Origin: Neoscytalidium dimidiatum
Lineage: Eukaryota > Ascomycota > Dothideomycetes > Botryosphaeriales > Botryosphaeriaceae
DNA length: 64,000 nt
Direction: 5' to 3'
Assembly (NCBI GenBank): GCA_037367355.1
Contig: CM074703.1
Coordinates: 3,348,001 to 3,412,000 of the forward strand
Part shown: positions 47,211 through 57,223 of the stretch, piece by piece
Layout of the letters: every line of letters starts with the position of its first letter
Numbering within the stretch: position 1 is the stretch's first letter
The notes under the pieces: generated by a model
Told to the model about the DNA's origin: nothing
Database searches by the model: none
What the model saw: the letters and a program-made list of their open reading frames with translations, nothing else
Translations under genes and position numbers: made by a program

Positions 47211-48439
47211 TCATCTTGCAGCAGCAACTAGGCTCTCGACCAATCCAGCAATAGCGGCGCTCGTGGCTTGATCGCGAGGGACGACATGACCCCATCTGTG
47301 CACGAGAGTAAGAACTCTGGCGCTTTCGCCGCCGCACAGCTCGGTCAGACCTTGTCCCTGGGCGGCCCAGCGGTCAGCCTTGCCGATAATGTGAGCGGTC
47401 GGTATAGCAATGCGGCGGGCGTCGTGGGCGGAAGGATCGAAGCGACGAGGCAAGTCGGATCCGGTCCTCCTTTTCTTCTTCTCTTCCTCCTTCTCGTCAT
47501 CTTCGTAGCCGCTATCGGAGCTGAGATCGTCGCGGCCAGACGCGCTCATTCCGTCGTCATCGTCGTCCTCGGAAGACGAAGGCTCGAGGGGCGACGGCGC
47601 CTTCACGATGTCCGTCGCGGCGGCCGTCAGGTCGAAGTCGGTGGCACAATTGCGACCGGCACGCAGGCTGAGCGAGAAGGGCATGCTCGCGCACAGGAAC
47701 ACAGCAGCGCGAAAAAGTGGTTCTTCAGGGTCATCCCTAGACTGGCTTTTTCCTAGCGTGGTCGAAGCGGCATCGTGCAGCAATACGGATGCAGCAAGGG
47801 CGGCACCCTGGAATAGGTCAGCGAGGACTCGATGCAACATCTCTCTGTCCTGTTGCCGGCTCCCCCCCCCAACACGGGCATGGGCTGGATTACACACTCC
47901 CTTTTCTCGTCCGCTTTTCCCCCGAGCTTTCCCGTGCCACTTGGCTTTCAGTCCAGGCGCAGGCTTCGGTCCGGTCCGCGGCTCCGTGGCGGGCCGAGCC
48001 GAATAGCCGTCCTGATGCGCTGCGCTACGTAGAAATTCCCCGACGACTGCCGCACATCCGTTCTCGATGGAGCGCTACTTACCTGGCTGAATCCTAACAC
48101 GATATCGAACGGCCCATCTCTCTCGACGGTCTCGAGAAGCTGGTCGTGCGCGCGTCGCAGGCTCTCACGGGTTGGCGGCATAGGATAATAGCAGAGGTAT
48201 GGGCCGGGGAAGACATCAGCCACGCCTTCGGCCGGTCCGCATTCGTATTCGCCTTCCAGGTAGAAGAACTCGTAGTGCGCCGGGAGTAGCCTACGGAACG
48301 GCTCTACGTCGATGAGATCTCGTCAGATCAGGATTCAACGGTGAATGAAGGGACGCCAAGGCCGGGCTCTATACTCACCTATTTGAGCGCGCAGGATGCG
48401 GCCGTTGGTGCCGGACCCGTGCAGACAGAGGACGCGCAT
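47211..48439 (-). CDS. FSH1-family serine hydrolase B with an acidic low-complexity insertion
   Basis: A second FSH1/LovG-type hydrolase, 292 aa, exons 48439-48379, 48303-48083 and 47807-47211. It opens with 'MRVLCLHGSGTNGRIL'. Nucleophile S93 is in 'VLGFSQ|GAALA', and the 275-bp intron splits this nucleophile motif right after the Gln. The Asp in 'IIGKADRW' and H268 in 'HRWGHVVPRD' complete the triad. Between about residues 157 and 200 there is an Asp/Glu run followed by Lys/Arg ('SSSEDDDDDG', 'EKEEEKKKRR'), absent from hydrolase A and unusual for the family; it would form a surface loop. Having two such hydrolases in one cluster suggests separate jobs, such as PKS release and ester hydrolysis. 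Divergent to the membrane-protein gene at 48646. Confidence 0.9.
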
Positions 48440-48645
48440 TGCGGGAGAATAGAGGGGCCTGAGTACGCTCCTAGCGGCTGGCAGAGAGCTTCCTGTACGA
48501 CGGTGGAAACGGACCGGGCAAGATAGACCTCGAAAGGCAATGAAATACCCGTGCCCGGGTTCTTTCGCGGGCGTCTCATCGGGTACTTTTGTCCGTCAAT
48601 GTAAATAGCACCGGCTGCTGGCTGGCTGACAGCATCAGGCTGGCC
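48440..48645. promoter_or_regulatory. Bidirectional promoter of hydrolase B and membrane protein, with cluster element
   Basis: 206 bp between two divergent starts. Contains TCGGGTACTTTT at 48579-48590 and a near copy, CCGGGTTCTTTC, at 48555-48566, both in the same orientation and 24 bp apart. The exact 11-base core is shared with 42582, 58703 and 58733. Confidence 0.62.
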
Positions 48646-49719
48646 ATGGCAAAGATGGCTGTCACGACGCTCCTCTTGGCCTGTTACAATGCCGTTCTCG
48701 CCCGTCTTGGCTACCACTGCCTATGGAAATTGCCTTTCAAGCACGGCGCTGGGGCGTCCGTAGCCCGCACGCGCAGCAGCGGGACCCTGCCAGACGGCAC
48801 GCCCATGCTCCGCCGATACACAGGCGTCGCTTGGCTGGACCGTCGGCTCGAACCCGCTGTTATCTTCTACCACGGCTTGCTGTTCGACCGGCGAGATCCG
48901 GCCCGCCGTCTGCTGCTCGTGCAGGTCCATTCGGGCATGCAGGCTACCGCTCTGTGCATGCTTGCGCTCTCATGCGCACAAACCTCACCATACGCCTTGA
49001 TGTGAGCATCCTCCCTTCACCCCTGCTTCTAGCTCGCCAGCCGCTGACTCTCGCGCAGCGAGCCCGCATTCTGGGGCATTTTCAACCAGGCCTACGGCGC
49101 CGCCTTTGTCTATCCACTGTATCTGCTGAGGCACGCCCGCTCTGCCCGAGCTTTTCCCTCGCTCCCGCCGCCATCTCCTGCTCTCGCTATTGTCGCGGCC
49201 CTGGGCCAAGCCGCGCCTGCGATCTTCCTCTTTCCCGCATTCGTGCGCTGCTCGCCATCTCGCGCTCACCGCGCCATCGCACTTTACCGCTTCTCGCCGC
49301 CGGCGCTGGTGCTCTTGTTCTTCATGCTTGATAAGATGACATCCTCGTCGTCTCTGAAGCAACCGGCGCTGCCTCTGCTGATCGCGGGCACAGCTGCGGC
49401 ATTCGGTCACCTCTACGCGGTGCTGGGGGCCTTGCGGGCTGGGGGCACCCGGTTGCTCCGTCGGGTCTTCTGGCCTGACAATGCGATCCGGGCTGGCTCG
49501 ATAACCGATGCGGCCCACCTCTTCCTTCAATACGACGTGGTCGTTATGGCGGCGGCGTATCTGCCTTACACCTTCGTGCTGCTTGGCCCCGTCCGCGGAG
49601 ATCCGGGCTCTCCCATTGGCGGCATGGGCGCACTTCGCCTGTTAAGCCTTCTTGTAGCCGCGATACTGACAATCGGGCCGGGGGCTGTGCTAGCCTTTGC
49701 GTTAGCTGCGCGCATTTAG
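48646..49719 (+). CDS. Multi-span membrane protein of unknown function in the cluster
   Basis: A 338-aa integral membrane protein from exons 48646-49001 and 49059-49719; the join restores 'YALIEPAFWGIFNQAYG'. I count about seven or eight hydrophobic segments: roughly residues 1-18, 62-78, 96-112, 120-140, 155-180, 192-212, 222-242 and the last 50. A loop carries 'RRDPARRLLLVQVHSG'. I do not recognise the family. Membrane-bound cyclases, isomerases and acyltransferases of fungal clusters have this size and topology, so a biosynthetic enzyme is possible, as is an accessory transporter; no catalytic signature settles it. It shares a 206-bp promoter with hydrolase B that holds the cluster element, which is the main reason to count it as a pathway gene. 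Confidence 0.75.
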
Positions 49720-50293
49720 TGTCCAGGTCTGAGTCGCCGTCTAAGCCTGAGTCGCTCAGCCGTGCACTGCGCGATTTGCACGGGAGCGATTGGTCCAATG
49801 AAATTGCGTGTGAGATAAGCTTCCAGCTCGACAAGGTAACGCGGACTTGCGGAGGAGAGAATTGATCCATTAGCTTCTAACGCCGGGCATTGAATCAACC
49901 CGCCCGTTAAGACATTTCCCCATCGGGCAGCTAAATTGCTCCGTCATCGGCACTCGAATAGCAAACGGTACCATTGACATATAAAGTTGAATGGATGCCT
50001 TAAACTAGTTTATGCATACCTTTGATAACATTTATACATTGTTTCTAGAGCCGAACTCATCGTGTCCGTAGTCTTCGGTAGACAGTCGATATAGGTCTAA
50101 CAAAGGATTCGGCCCTTCTACTTTAGTCGGGAAATGTACTTGTGGGCTGATCTGACGACTGGAAAGCTGACGCTCTCGGGTCCTTTCTCTTCGTCTTTGC
50201 TGTTGATCGGGCTGACGGTCATGAGCCTCTGCATAGAGGAGTGGCGATCTGACGTATAAATGCTAGCGGCACGGTCGCGGGAAGTAGCTCTGT
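49720..50293. promoter_or_regulatory. Upstream region of the first Zn2Cys6 regulator
   Basis: 574 bp without a gene. TCGGGTCCTTTC at 50176-50187 differs by one base from the exact cluster element and lies 118 bp before the regulator ATG; TCGGGAAATGTACTT begins at 50126. An autoregulatory site is an inference. Confidence 0.5.
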
Positions 50294-51226
50294 ATGACCG
50301 AATCCAGCATGGCGCGAGGGGACCGACAGCTCTCATGCGAACAATGCCACCATATGAAAGTCAAGTGCGAATTCGAGGATTCATCGGCATGCACTCGATG
50401 CCACTCACGAGGCACACGCTGCGTCCAGCGCACGACGAAGACGTCCAAACCTCGGCCAAAGCGCAAGTCTGTGCGAGGAAAGGCGGCAACGGGCTCGATC
50501 CTCGACTTGGTCGAGAATCCAGGCCTCGACCTCTGGGCTGCCGAACAGGGGAAATGTAAAAACGTGGCGGACGGCACGATCAGCGCGGATCTCGCTCTTG
50601 GCCGGCCAGCATACGACGCCATAACACCGGGTCTGGACTTTGGGCCTCTGACTGCGGCGGACTTCTTCAGCGCCGACCTGGCGCTCGCATCGCAAGGTGA
50701 ATCATTCACGACGGGAACACCCAGCACGATCTGCGGCGACAAGACGTCTTGCCTGTGCCTGGCGGCTCTGAGAGAGGTGCTCGGGACGATGCAGCCGCCT
50801 TGGGACGAATGGTGCGGTCTCGACGGCATCCTGCAGCGCAACAGAGAGGCGGTGTCAGCGCTGAACGGCGTCCTTGGGTGCGCGAGGGCGCACGAGGCGC
50901 CGGTCGGGTGCCTCGCCTTGCTTGTGGCGCAGCGCGTGCTGGGGCGATACGGGACGGCGCTGGAGTGGTGCCCAGGTGGTGTAGCGGGCGAGCGCGCGGA
51001 GGTCCGCATCGGGTCTTATTCCGTTTGCAGCGCGGACGAGCCGGCAGTCAAGCGGCAGGTGGTGCTTTTGGAGCTTCGCAGGATGGAGCTCTTGCTGCAG
51101 CGCCTGGCCTTGCAAGACCACGGCTGCGGGCAGGATGAGGAGACGAGCAGCGTCCGCACGCTCATTCACGGGTCGCTGTGCTGGGAGCTGGAAGGATTGG
51201 TGCGCAAGGCGTGCATAGCGGAGTGA
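50294..51226 (+). CDS. AflR-style Zn2Cys6 transcription factor 1
   Basis: A 310-aa nuclear regulator, single exon. The Zn2Cys6 cluster is C15-x2-C-x6-C-x7-C-x2-C-x6-C43 ('CEQCHHMKVKC', 'CTRCHSRGTRC'), followed by a basic linker 'KTSKPRPKRKSVRGK'. The C-terminal half is helical with the cysteine pattern of AflR-like pathway regulators: 'CLCLAALREVL', then 'LQRNREAVSALNGVLGC', then 'VLLELRRMELLLQRLAL'. There is no PF04082 domain. Its size and type are usual for a cluster-specific activator. A close variant of the cluster element 118 bp upstream suggests feedback. It is the best candidate to bind TCGGGTNCTTT, since zinc clusters of this group recognise CGG-containing sites; that link is inference. 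Confidence 0.88.
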   Translation: MTESSMARGDRQLSCEQCHHMKVKCEFEDSSACTRCHSRGTRCVQRTTKTSKPRPKRKSVRGKAATGSILDLVENPGLDLWAAEQGKCKNVADGTISADLALGRPAYDAITPGLDFGPLTAADFFSADLALASQGESFTTGTPSTICGDKTSCLCLAALREVLGTMQPPWDEWCGLDGILQRNREAVSALNGVLGCARAHEAPVGCLALLVAQRVLGRYGTALEWCPGGVAGERAEVRIGSYSVCSADEPAVKRQVVLLELRRMELLLQRLALQDHGCGQDEETSSVRTLIHGSLCWELEGLVRKACIAE

Positions 51227-51317
51227 GTGGCAGCTGCCATCATGTGGTGGGTGACATGAGGCATCGTGCTGTGTTGGACCTCGGCAGGCAAAGTAGCCGG
51301 TGATGCGGTTGACGGCA

Positions 51318-51381
51318 GCGGTAGTGGTAGTAGTGGTGGTAGTAGTGGTGGTTGTGGTAGTAGCAGCGGTGGCAGCAGCCG
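51318..51381 (+). repeat. GTA/GTG trinucleotide repeat
   Basis: Imperfect GGTAGT/GGTGGT iterations over about 60 bp in the non-coding region between two regulator genes. Confidence 0.8.
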
Positions 51382-51484
51382 GCGTGATTAACCGTGCTCT
51401 GCCTACTGCCTGCCCGCTGCCCGCGCGCGCTATTCCGCATGTATTCTAGCGCCGTTTGCACAATACAGACCCTGTGTGACTGTG

Positions 51485-51488
51485 TACA

Positions 51489-51538
<50 letters not shown>
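51485..51538 (+). repeat. (CA)n microsatellite
   Basis: About 25 CA units interrupted by two TA steps. The cysteine/valine frame on the minus strand is an artefact of the repeat. Confidence 0.95.
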
Positions 51539-51846
51539 GTACGTGATCTGGCTTCCCGGCCACGACTTTCCCACGACTCGCCCTCGCTCCGGAGGATCGT
51601 ATTTATCTTGTACTGTGTATCATACCCTGGCCAATCCTAGACCCAAACCGGCATGAACAAAAATCCTACAACGCCATCCTCTGTACGCCCGACTCAACTC
51701 GACTCGACTCTACAAGCCACCTCGCGGCATCCTACGGCACGACTCGACCCTCGCCAACGCCTATAAAGGTTTGCCCCGGGTGCATCATGCCGCGCCCATC
51801 CGCCAGCATCTGACAGCTCTCCGCACCATCACGCACCCCCGACCCA

Positions 51847-52428
51847 ATGCTCGCCGGAGCCTACGGCGACCATGGCGGCGGCTGCGACTGCCTCCACCAC
51901 ATCACCCTCAAGGCCGCCCAGATCCCCGCAAAGGGCGCCGTGCCGTTCGAAGCCCTCCTGGGCATCAGCCCCCTGCTCGATGAGCTATGGGACCGCATCG
52001 ATGCCTGTGACCAGTGCCCTGGCGAGCCGGCAACCGCTCACGCTGCCGTCCAGATGGCTGACGCTATCGCCAACCTGTGCTATGCCGCTTGCGTAGCCTA
52101 CGCCCTCGTGCCCGATGCCGCCGCCAAGCACGGCTTCGACCAGATCTTCACCACCACCGGCCCCTCTGCCGACCCCTCCGACCCGCCGCTTGTCTGCACC
52201 CGCAGCCCCATGCGCTTCGGCAAGTACGACTTCGACGACGAAGAGGCCGCCCTGTTCGCTCGCCAGGTCGTCAGCCGCCTCCTGACCGATCTAAGCGCTT
52301 TCCTGCGCCGCCTGCGGACCAAGGCTGGCCTCCCGACTACCGCCAGCCTCAATGCCGAGCACGACCTTTCCATCGGCCGCGCTCTTTCCCGCGTCTTATC
52401 TCTCCTCGGCCGCTTGTGCTCCGACTAA
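51847..52428 (+). CDS. Regulator-like protein without a zinc cluster
   Basis: A 193-aa, single-exon protein from the ATG at 51847, with a TATA-like box upstream. It opens with 'GCDCLHHITLKAAQ' and is predicted mostly helical ('LLGISPLLDELWDRIDACDQC', with a second Cys pair). This resembles the C-terminal, non-DNA-binding half of AflR-type regulators, with its Cys-x-Cys-Leu start and the later Cys pair. No Zn2Cys6 cluster is coded in any frame upstream, back to the end of regulator 1. The last 70 residues ('FDDEEAALFARQVVSRLLTD') include a long amphipathic helix. It could be a truncated regulator that acts as a partner or dominant-negative for the two full regulators, or a decayed copy. The similarity is by pattern only, so function is unproven. 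Confidence 0.6.
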   Translation: MLAGAYGDHGGGCDCLHHITLKAAQIPAKGAVPFEALLGISPLLDELWDRIDACDQCPGEPATAHAAVQMADAIANLCYAACVAYALVPDAAAKHGFDQIFTTTGPSADPSDPPLVCTRSPMRFGKYDFDDEEAALFARQVVSRLLTDLSAFLRRLRTKAGLPTTASLNAEHDLSIGRALSRVLSLLGRLCSD

Positions 52429-52814
52429 TCCGCCGAATCCTTCTGCGCGAGCGTAGGGAGGGCAGAAGCGTCTTGATGCGACCTTCAGACCGTCTTTACG
52501 GAGGGGGTTGGGATCGGTTAAACTTGATACCCAGTGGCATTCTTCCATAGTCGAGTCACCTCTTTTAGGTATTTCCACCAGTCGACGTGTCAGAGATAGT
52601 ACCATTACTGTATGTACAGTGTCCCGTTGACACAAAAGCGCCCTCTCCTTGCGCCTGACTAAGAGACAAAGATGCACTTGATTGACCGGAATCACCGCAC
52701 TCCTCCATTGCAATGCACGTGAGCATTCGACGCGTTTTAACCCACCAGTACATCCATACGCCCGTCCCACCGTTCAAGCATCTTCATATATACATATTTC
52801 TTTCTCTTCCCCGG
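52429..52814. other. Convergent intergenic region
   Basis: 3' flanks of two convergent regulator genes; no gene or motif recognised. Confidence 0.5.
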
Positions 52815-54224
52815 TCAATCCCAAACCTGCACCTGCCCTCGAAGGAACTCCAACCGCTGCAGGGAATCCGACAGAAGCAGTTCGCCAGAGAAATACAGGA
52901 TATCGCCCGGCCTCACGGTGCTCGCCTGCTGCAGATCGCGTAGCACCGCGGCCAGGCGGGTCAGCCGCAGCTGCAGCAGCTGCTTCAGACAGAGATCCTT
53001 ACTATCCCTGTTCACCTTGACGCTTCCAACCTGGAGTGGCAGCGGGCACGCATAGTAGTCGGCCGATCTCTGCTGGTGCTGGTGCTGTTGCTGAATGTCG
53101 ACCCTGGAGGACGAGGAGGAAGACGATGATGACGCTGCGGATGGGCTGCGTCCGCCGACATTGAATGGAGACGACGAAGGTCGCCGCGACGACGCGAAGT
53201 TGTTGCGCCAGCCGCGGCGGGCCGAGCGGGCAGAGGAGGCGGCGCGCTCGGCGTCCAGTAGCGACTTGGTCTCGAAGATCTGATCGAGCATCTGGACGAT
53301 GCGCTCGGCGATGACGGCCAGCAGCAGCAGCACCGACCGGTTCGCTGCGCACGCGGCGCACGCCATGACGCGCTCCTGGTTGCTGCGCATGTCGCGCTCC
53401 GCCAGCAGGATTGTGTCGATGCCCGGCCGCGTCGTCTCCGGCAGGCGGCTGTGGAAGTACTGGAGCTGCTGCAGCACCGCGCCGTAACAGTCGCCCGTGC
53501 ACCCGGTAAGGGCGATGCTGGAGATAGCATGGTCGCTGGCGCCATTGCTGATGCTCTCGAGCCCAATGCTTCCCGCGGGCCCGAGCAGGATGCTGGCTGT
53601 CGGTGTGGAGGACGATGCTGAGGATGACGATGTTGTTGTTGTTGGTGGTGGTGGTGGTAGAGGGGCGACGTCGTAGTCGCGGGTGTGGAACAGCGACAGG
53701 TCGCCAAACAGGTCGACGCCGAACGGAGATGCAGCGCCCCCCACAGCATAATTCGGGCTGCTGGCCGGCCTGAAAACGCCGCTGCTATTGCTCGTACTGC
53801 TGCTGCTGCTGCCGGTGCCGGTGCCGCTGTTGATGAAGCGGTTGTCGCTGTCGACTGCGCCCGGTGCGTCAAGGAGGTTGACGTCCCCGTCCTGATCTGC
53901 TTCCGCTCCTACCTGGAACCCCCGGCCTTCGCTGCCTTCTCTGCCTCCTCTGTGCTCTGCCTTGTCCGGGCCGTGGGCCGACGCCGCTGAGAAAACGACG
54001 CGACCAGGCGAAGGCGGGCCGGGCCTCTTGCGCGGGCGGCCAATGCGGCGCTGTGGGCTGTAGACGCACGGTATGCAGTGGCGCTCACAGCGGCGGCAGG
54101 ATGGTTTCTGCTGGCTGCACTTGACCTTTGCATCTTGACAAGCATCGCAGGACTTGCGCATGCGGTCCCATTGTCTTTCAATAATATCGTTCGAGGGAGA
54201 GGGGGAGTCTGCAGCGGGAGCCAT
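52815..54224 (-). CDS. AflR-style Zn2Cys6 transcription factor 2
   Basis: A 469-aa nuclear regulator, single exon, ATG at 54224. The cluster is C26-x2-C-x6-C-x6-C-x2-C-x6-C53 ('CDACQDAKVKC', 'CRRCERHCIPC') followed by 'RRIGRPRKRPG', the basic arrangement seen after the AflR zinc cluster. A low-complexity Ser/Gly/Thr-rich middle comes next. The C-terminal helical half has 'GCTGDCYGAVLQQLQYF', 'AACAANRSVLLLLAVIAERI' and 'LRLTRLAAVLRDLQQ', fitting the AflR domain. Codon use is GC-rich, with trinucleotide-repeat coded Ser and Pro runs. No exact copy of the cluster element was found in its upstream region, unlike regulator 1, so it may sit above the cluster in the hierarchy or serve another function. 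Confidence 0.88.
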   Translation of the reverse strand: MAPAADSPSPSNDIIERQWDRMRKSCDACQDAKVKCSQQKPSCRRCERHCIPCVYSPQRRIGRPRKRPGPPSPGRVVFSAASAHGPDKAEHRGGREGSEGRGFQVGAEADQDGDVNLLDAPGAVDSDNRFINSGTGTGSSSSSTSNSSGVFRPASSPNYAVGGAASPFGVDLFGDLSLFHTRDYDVAPLPPPPPTTTTSSSSASSSTPTASILLGPAGSIGLESISNGASDHAISSIALTGCTGDCYGAVLQQLQYFHSRLPETTRPGIDTILLAERDMRSNQERVMACAACAANRSVLLLLAVIAERIVQMLDQIFETKSLLDAERAASSARSARRGWRNNFASSRRPSSSPFNVGGRSPSAASSSSSSSSSRVDIQQQHQHQQRSADYYACPLPLQVGSVKVNRDSKDLCLKQLLQLRLTRLAAVLRDLQQASTVRPGDILYFSGELLLSDSLQRLEFLRGQVQVWD

Positions 54225-55992
54225 GCTTTCTGCGTGCGTCGTTGTGACGGTGGGACGTGGTGAATAAGAGTTCGTGCGGCAATGTTATCTCTGAGGCTGC
54301 ATATCAGCACTATTTTGCTTGCAGAATGGGGTTCAGGAGTCGATGCCGTAAGGGGTAACCTCCGTGGAGGCGAGCCGGTCGGCCGCTGCTTGCGTTTCCA
54401 TCGGCATCTGCACGAACCCTCGGCCTTGGCCGCGCATCCCAGCCTAGTGGCGGCGGCCGTTCTTGCGAGTCGAGCCCCTGCCATATGCATGTATCTAGGA
54501 AGACCCTCGCCCGGGAGCGGACAGTGCCGGTCCAGAGTTGTTAGGCAATCCTACAAATGCAGGACCCAACCGGGGAACGGGTGATTACTATTACGTTGGA
54601 GACGCCGCAGGGTGTGAATCCTTGTCCTATGGGTCTATCAGGCCAGCCTCGCGATCTAGAGCTCCGAGAACATACCCAATCCCCCTCAGTTATGCTGAAA
54701 ACTGCGCATGGCCAAAGCTTCCCTGACCTGCATGCGCCATGTGTCTGCATGTATGTCCTGGCCATGGTTTGCATGAAGCTGCTCAAGAACAAGATCTCTC
54801 CGAGGGAGCAGCAAACGTCTGTGGCACGAACGGCACGAATATTTCCGAATTTGATGCCGTTATTACACCATTTGTTCAAGGATCAGGATCCTAAGCTATA
54901 AGTCACTGTACATCTTGAAGCTCTATGACCATTATTCTCCTTATTAGCGTGCCAAGGGCCCTGCGCGTTATCTTGTCTGCAGCATGATCGATACCATCGT
55001 TGAATCTGAACTCTAAAGCACGCCACCAACACTGGCACTCGTATCTGGGCAGCGTCGGACGTTACATCGCTTTTGACTTACCTAACGTAGCCCGTCAGAC
55101 GGCCGAGACAAGACAGGAATCGAGATCTCAAAAAGGAGTATCTTCGGATATACATTATCAACCAGTACTCCTACTACCCTACTCAAACAAACACGAATAA
55201 CCTTTATTAAAGGAGCATCATCCAGAAATCTTTGAGGAATTCTTTTTGAAGCAAAATCTATAGATGGTTCGTATCACGTATAGCAAAAGTACCAAAAGAC
55301 AGAAGCCTTTAATGTCTCGCTCCTCGTCGTGGAGCCCCGATTCTCACCAGATCACATCAAGTATCGTATCCTGTCCTCCTGCTCCAGACACGTACTTCGT
55401 CCGCGTTTCCTCTTTCCTTTTTCGCGTACTTTGTCAAGTTATTCCGGATAATTTACGTGTATACCCAGTACCGATCCAATAGCCCCTGTCTACACAATGT
55501 AAGCTGCGCACGTGTGATGTTGGAATCGCCGACTGTGGGCCTCCATCCAACAAAACTTACTCGCAATCCTTTGAATCCTCCGAATCCTTCGTTCGGCCTT
55601 TCGAGCAGCTAATGGCAACCTTACCCTGCCGTACATACATCATTTGTGTTGGGGGTTCTGACTCCAGGTTTGTATATTCAGAGAACATTCGAGAGAAAAA
55701 CTCTCGTCTGGGCAATTACTGGCTTTCGTTTCCTGCTCCTGCTGTGGCTTGCAAATTCATGCTCGCACTTCGTGTTTCTGTTAGTATGCATCTCTACACG
55801 AGCCTCCGATAGCTCGTCGCAGGCAAAGGAGGTTGTACGCGCTGGCCTTATTGATGCCAACGCCAAGTGAGAGCACAAGCTAACACTACTTCGAGATTGA
55901 CTCTACTATAGAATCGGAAATCGGCATATTCGTTAGTGCGGCGCCCCGTTGCAGATCCCGTGCGCAGAGATTCCACGATGTTCGATCAGCTT

Positions 55993-56017
55993 GCGGCGGG
56001 GTCAGTTTCCCCGCCGC
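55993..56017. repeat. Perfect inverted repeat, 9-bp arms, 7-nt loop
   Basis: GCGGCGGGG (55993-56001), loop TCAGTTT, CCCCGCCGC (56009-56017). A strong hairpin in otherwise moderate-GC, gene-free DNA. Could be a regulator site or the mark of a small mobile element; no target duplication recognised. Confidence 0.6.
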
Positions 56018-56152
56018 CCGCGGAGAATCGACAAATCCTGTGCCTGGTAAGCGCGCAACACGCCGCCTGCGTCATCTTACATTCGCCGCATAGATAATTC
56101 CAGAATCTCACACGAATAATCGGTCCCTGTCAATAATGATGATGAGCATCGT

Positions 56153-56178
56153 TATCATCATCATCATCATCATCATCC
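56153..56178 (+). repeat. (ATC)n microsatellite
   Basis: Eight to nine ATC units, preceded by a short ATG/GAT run on the same strand (56134-56149). Confidence 0.9.
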
Positions 56179-57223
56179 ATACAAGGGGGGACATGTTCGG
56201 TTCGTCAGCGGGTCAGCAAGTATTGTGCGCTTTTTTCCTTCAACGGCAACCACTTGACCTTTCATGGTCTAGAAACTTCCACGGATGGTGTAGTCAGCGC
56301 AAAGACTCCCGCCCCACTGACGACCCGAACATGTCCTCCTGTACTATGTACACCCAACAACCTCTACAGGCCATAGCGACGGGAACGCTAGTCTACGCTA
56401 AGGTACCTTAGGAGCTTGGTTCGTTCAAAGTCTAACACTGTTTGAAGTCGAAGCGTTCGGTAGATGGACTAACATAGCATGTTGTACAAAAGAGGCTTAG
56501 CGCGGTGGGTCGGTTTGTGTAAACAGTCTTCTCCTTAACCCTCAGAGGGTCAATCCATTGAGTTTCAACAAACACAACATGAGACGTCTTTTCCCATGTA
56601 GAACTTCTGCAAGGTAAACCTAAATGGCAGCTTTAATGAAGAATAAATATCATCAGACGCGCGAAAGGACAGAAAATATGAAGTCATAGCCGATCCTTCT
56701 CTACCAGTCATACAGTCCGGTCAGGACTACTCTCTGTCAACCAATAGGAGATACTATAGAGTCCAAGACGGGTATTCCAATGCAGCCCCGCCAGAAAACC
56801 CCCGTTTTCGGCAATCATACGATGTTCAAATGGCTTATCTTTCAGCTACACTGCAGTCCTTCCTTAGCCCATCCAGTGGCACGCCGCCAAAAGGTTTTCT
56901 CAGGAGAGCACAGTGATCTCGTCTTGTGACTCGGGCCTGCCGATGGCCGTCGCAGCAGGCAGATGCTTCGAATCACGCTTAGTATAGAATCAATTGACAA
57001 GTTGACCACGAGAGTCCTATCTACTAATAGCGAGCGTTCTCTATGACTTGATGAGTATACTCCGAGCTTGTCGTTTGCATGTGTCCATTTCGACTCTGAT
57101 CACGAATTTCAAGCTGCCCTTGTACTACCCTAATAGTAGATACCCGAAAATCCGCTTTCAGGCGCAACTCTAACTACCATCTGCGTTCGTCCCTCCACTT
57201 CCACATCTGTATTTGGGGCCGAT

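Larger units (their letters stand above)
51227..51846. other. Repeat-bearing intergenic region and promoter of the next gene
   Basis: Besides the two simple repeats it carries a TATA-like CCTATAAAGG at 51760-51769, about 80 bp before the ATG at 51847, and CCGGGTGC at 51777. Confidence 0.5.
54225..57223. other. 3-kb gene-free stretch inside the cluster
   Basis: Contains the promoter of regulator 2, then frames of at most 114 codons with no family resemblance on either strand. Features seen are a perfect inverted repeat (55993-56017) and an (ATC)n microsatellite (56153-56178). It may hold a lost gene or a non-coding transcript; nothing supports either. Confidence 0.5.

Noticed and set aside
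51240..51563. 107-codon minus frame rich in Cys-Val
   Set aside because: Created by the (CA)n microsatellite and the neighbouring trinucleotide repeat.
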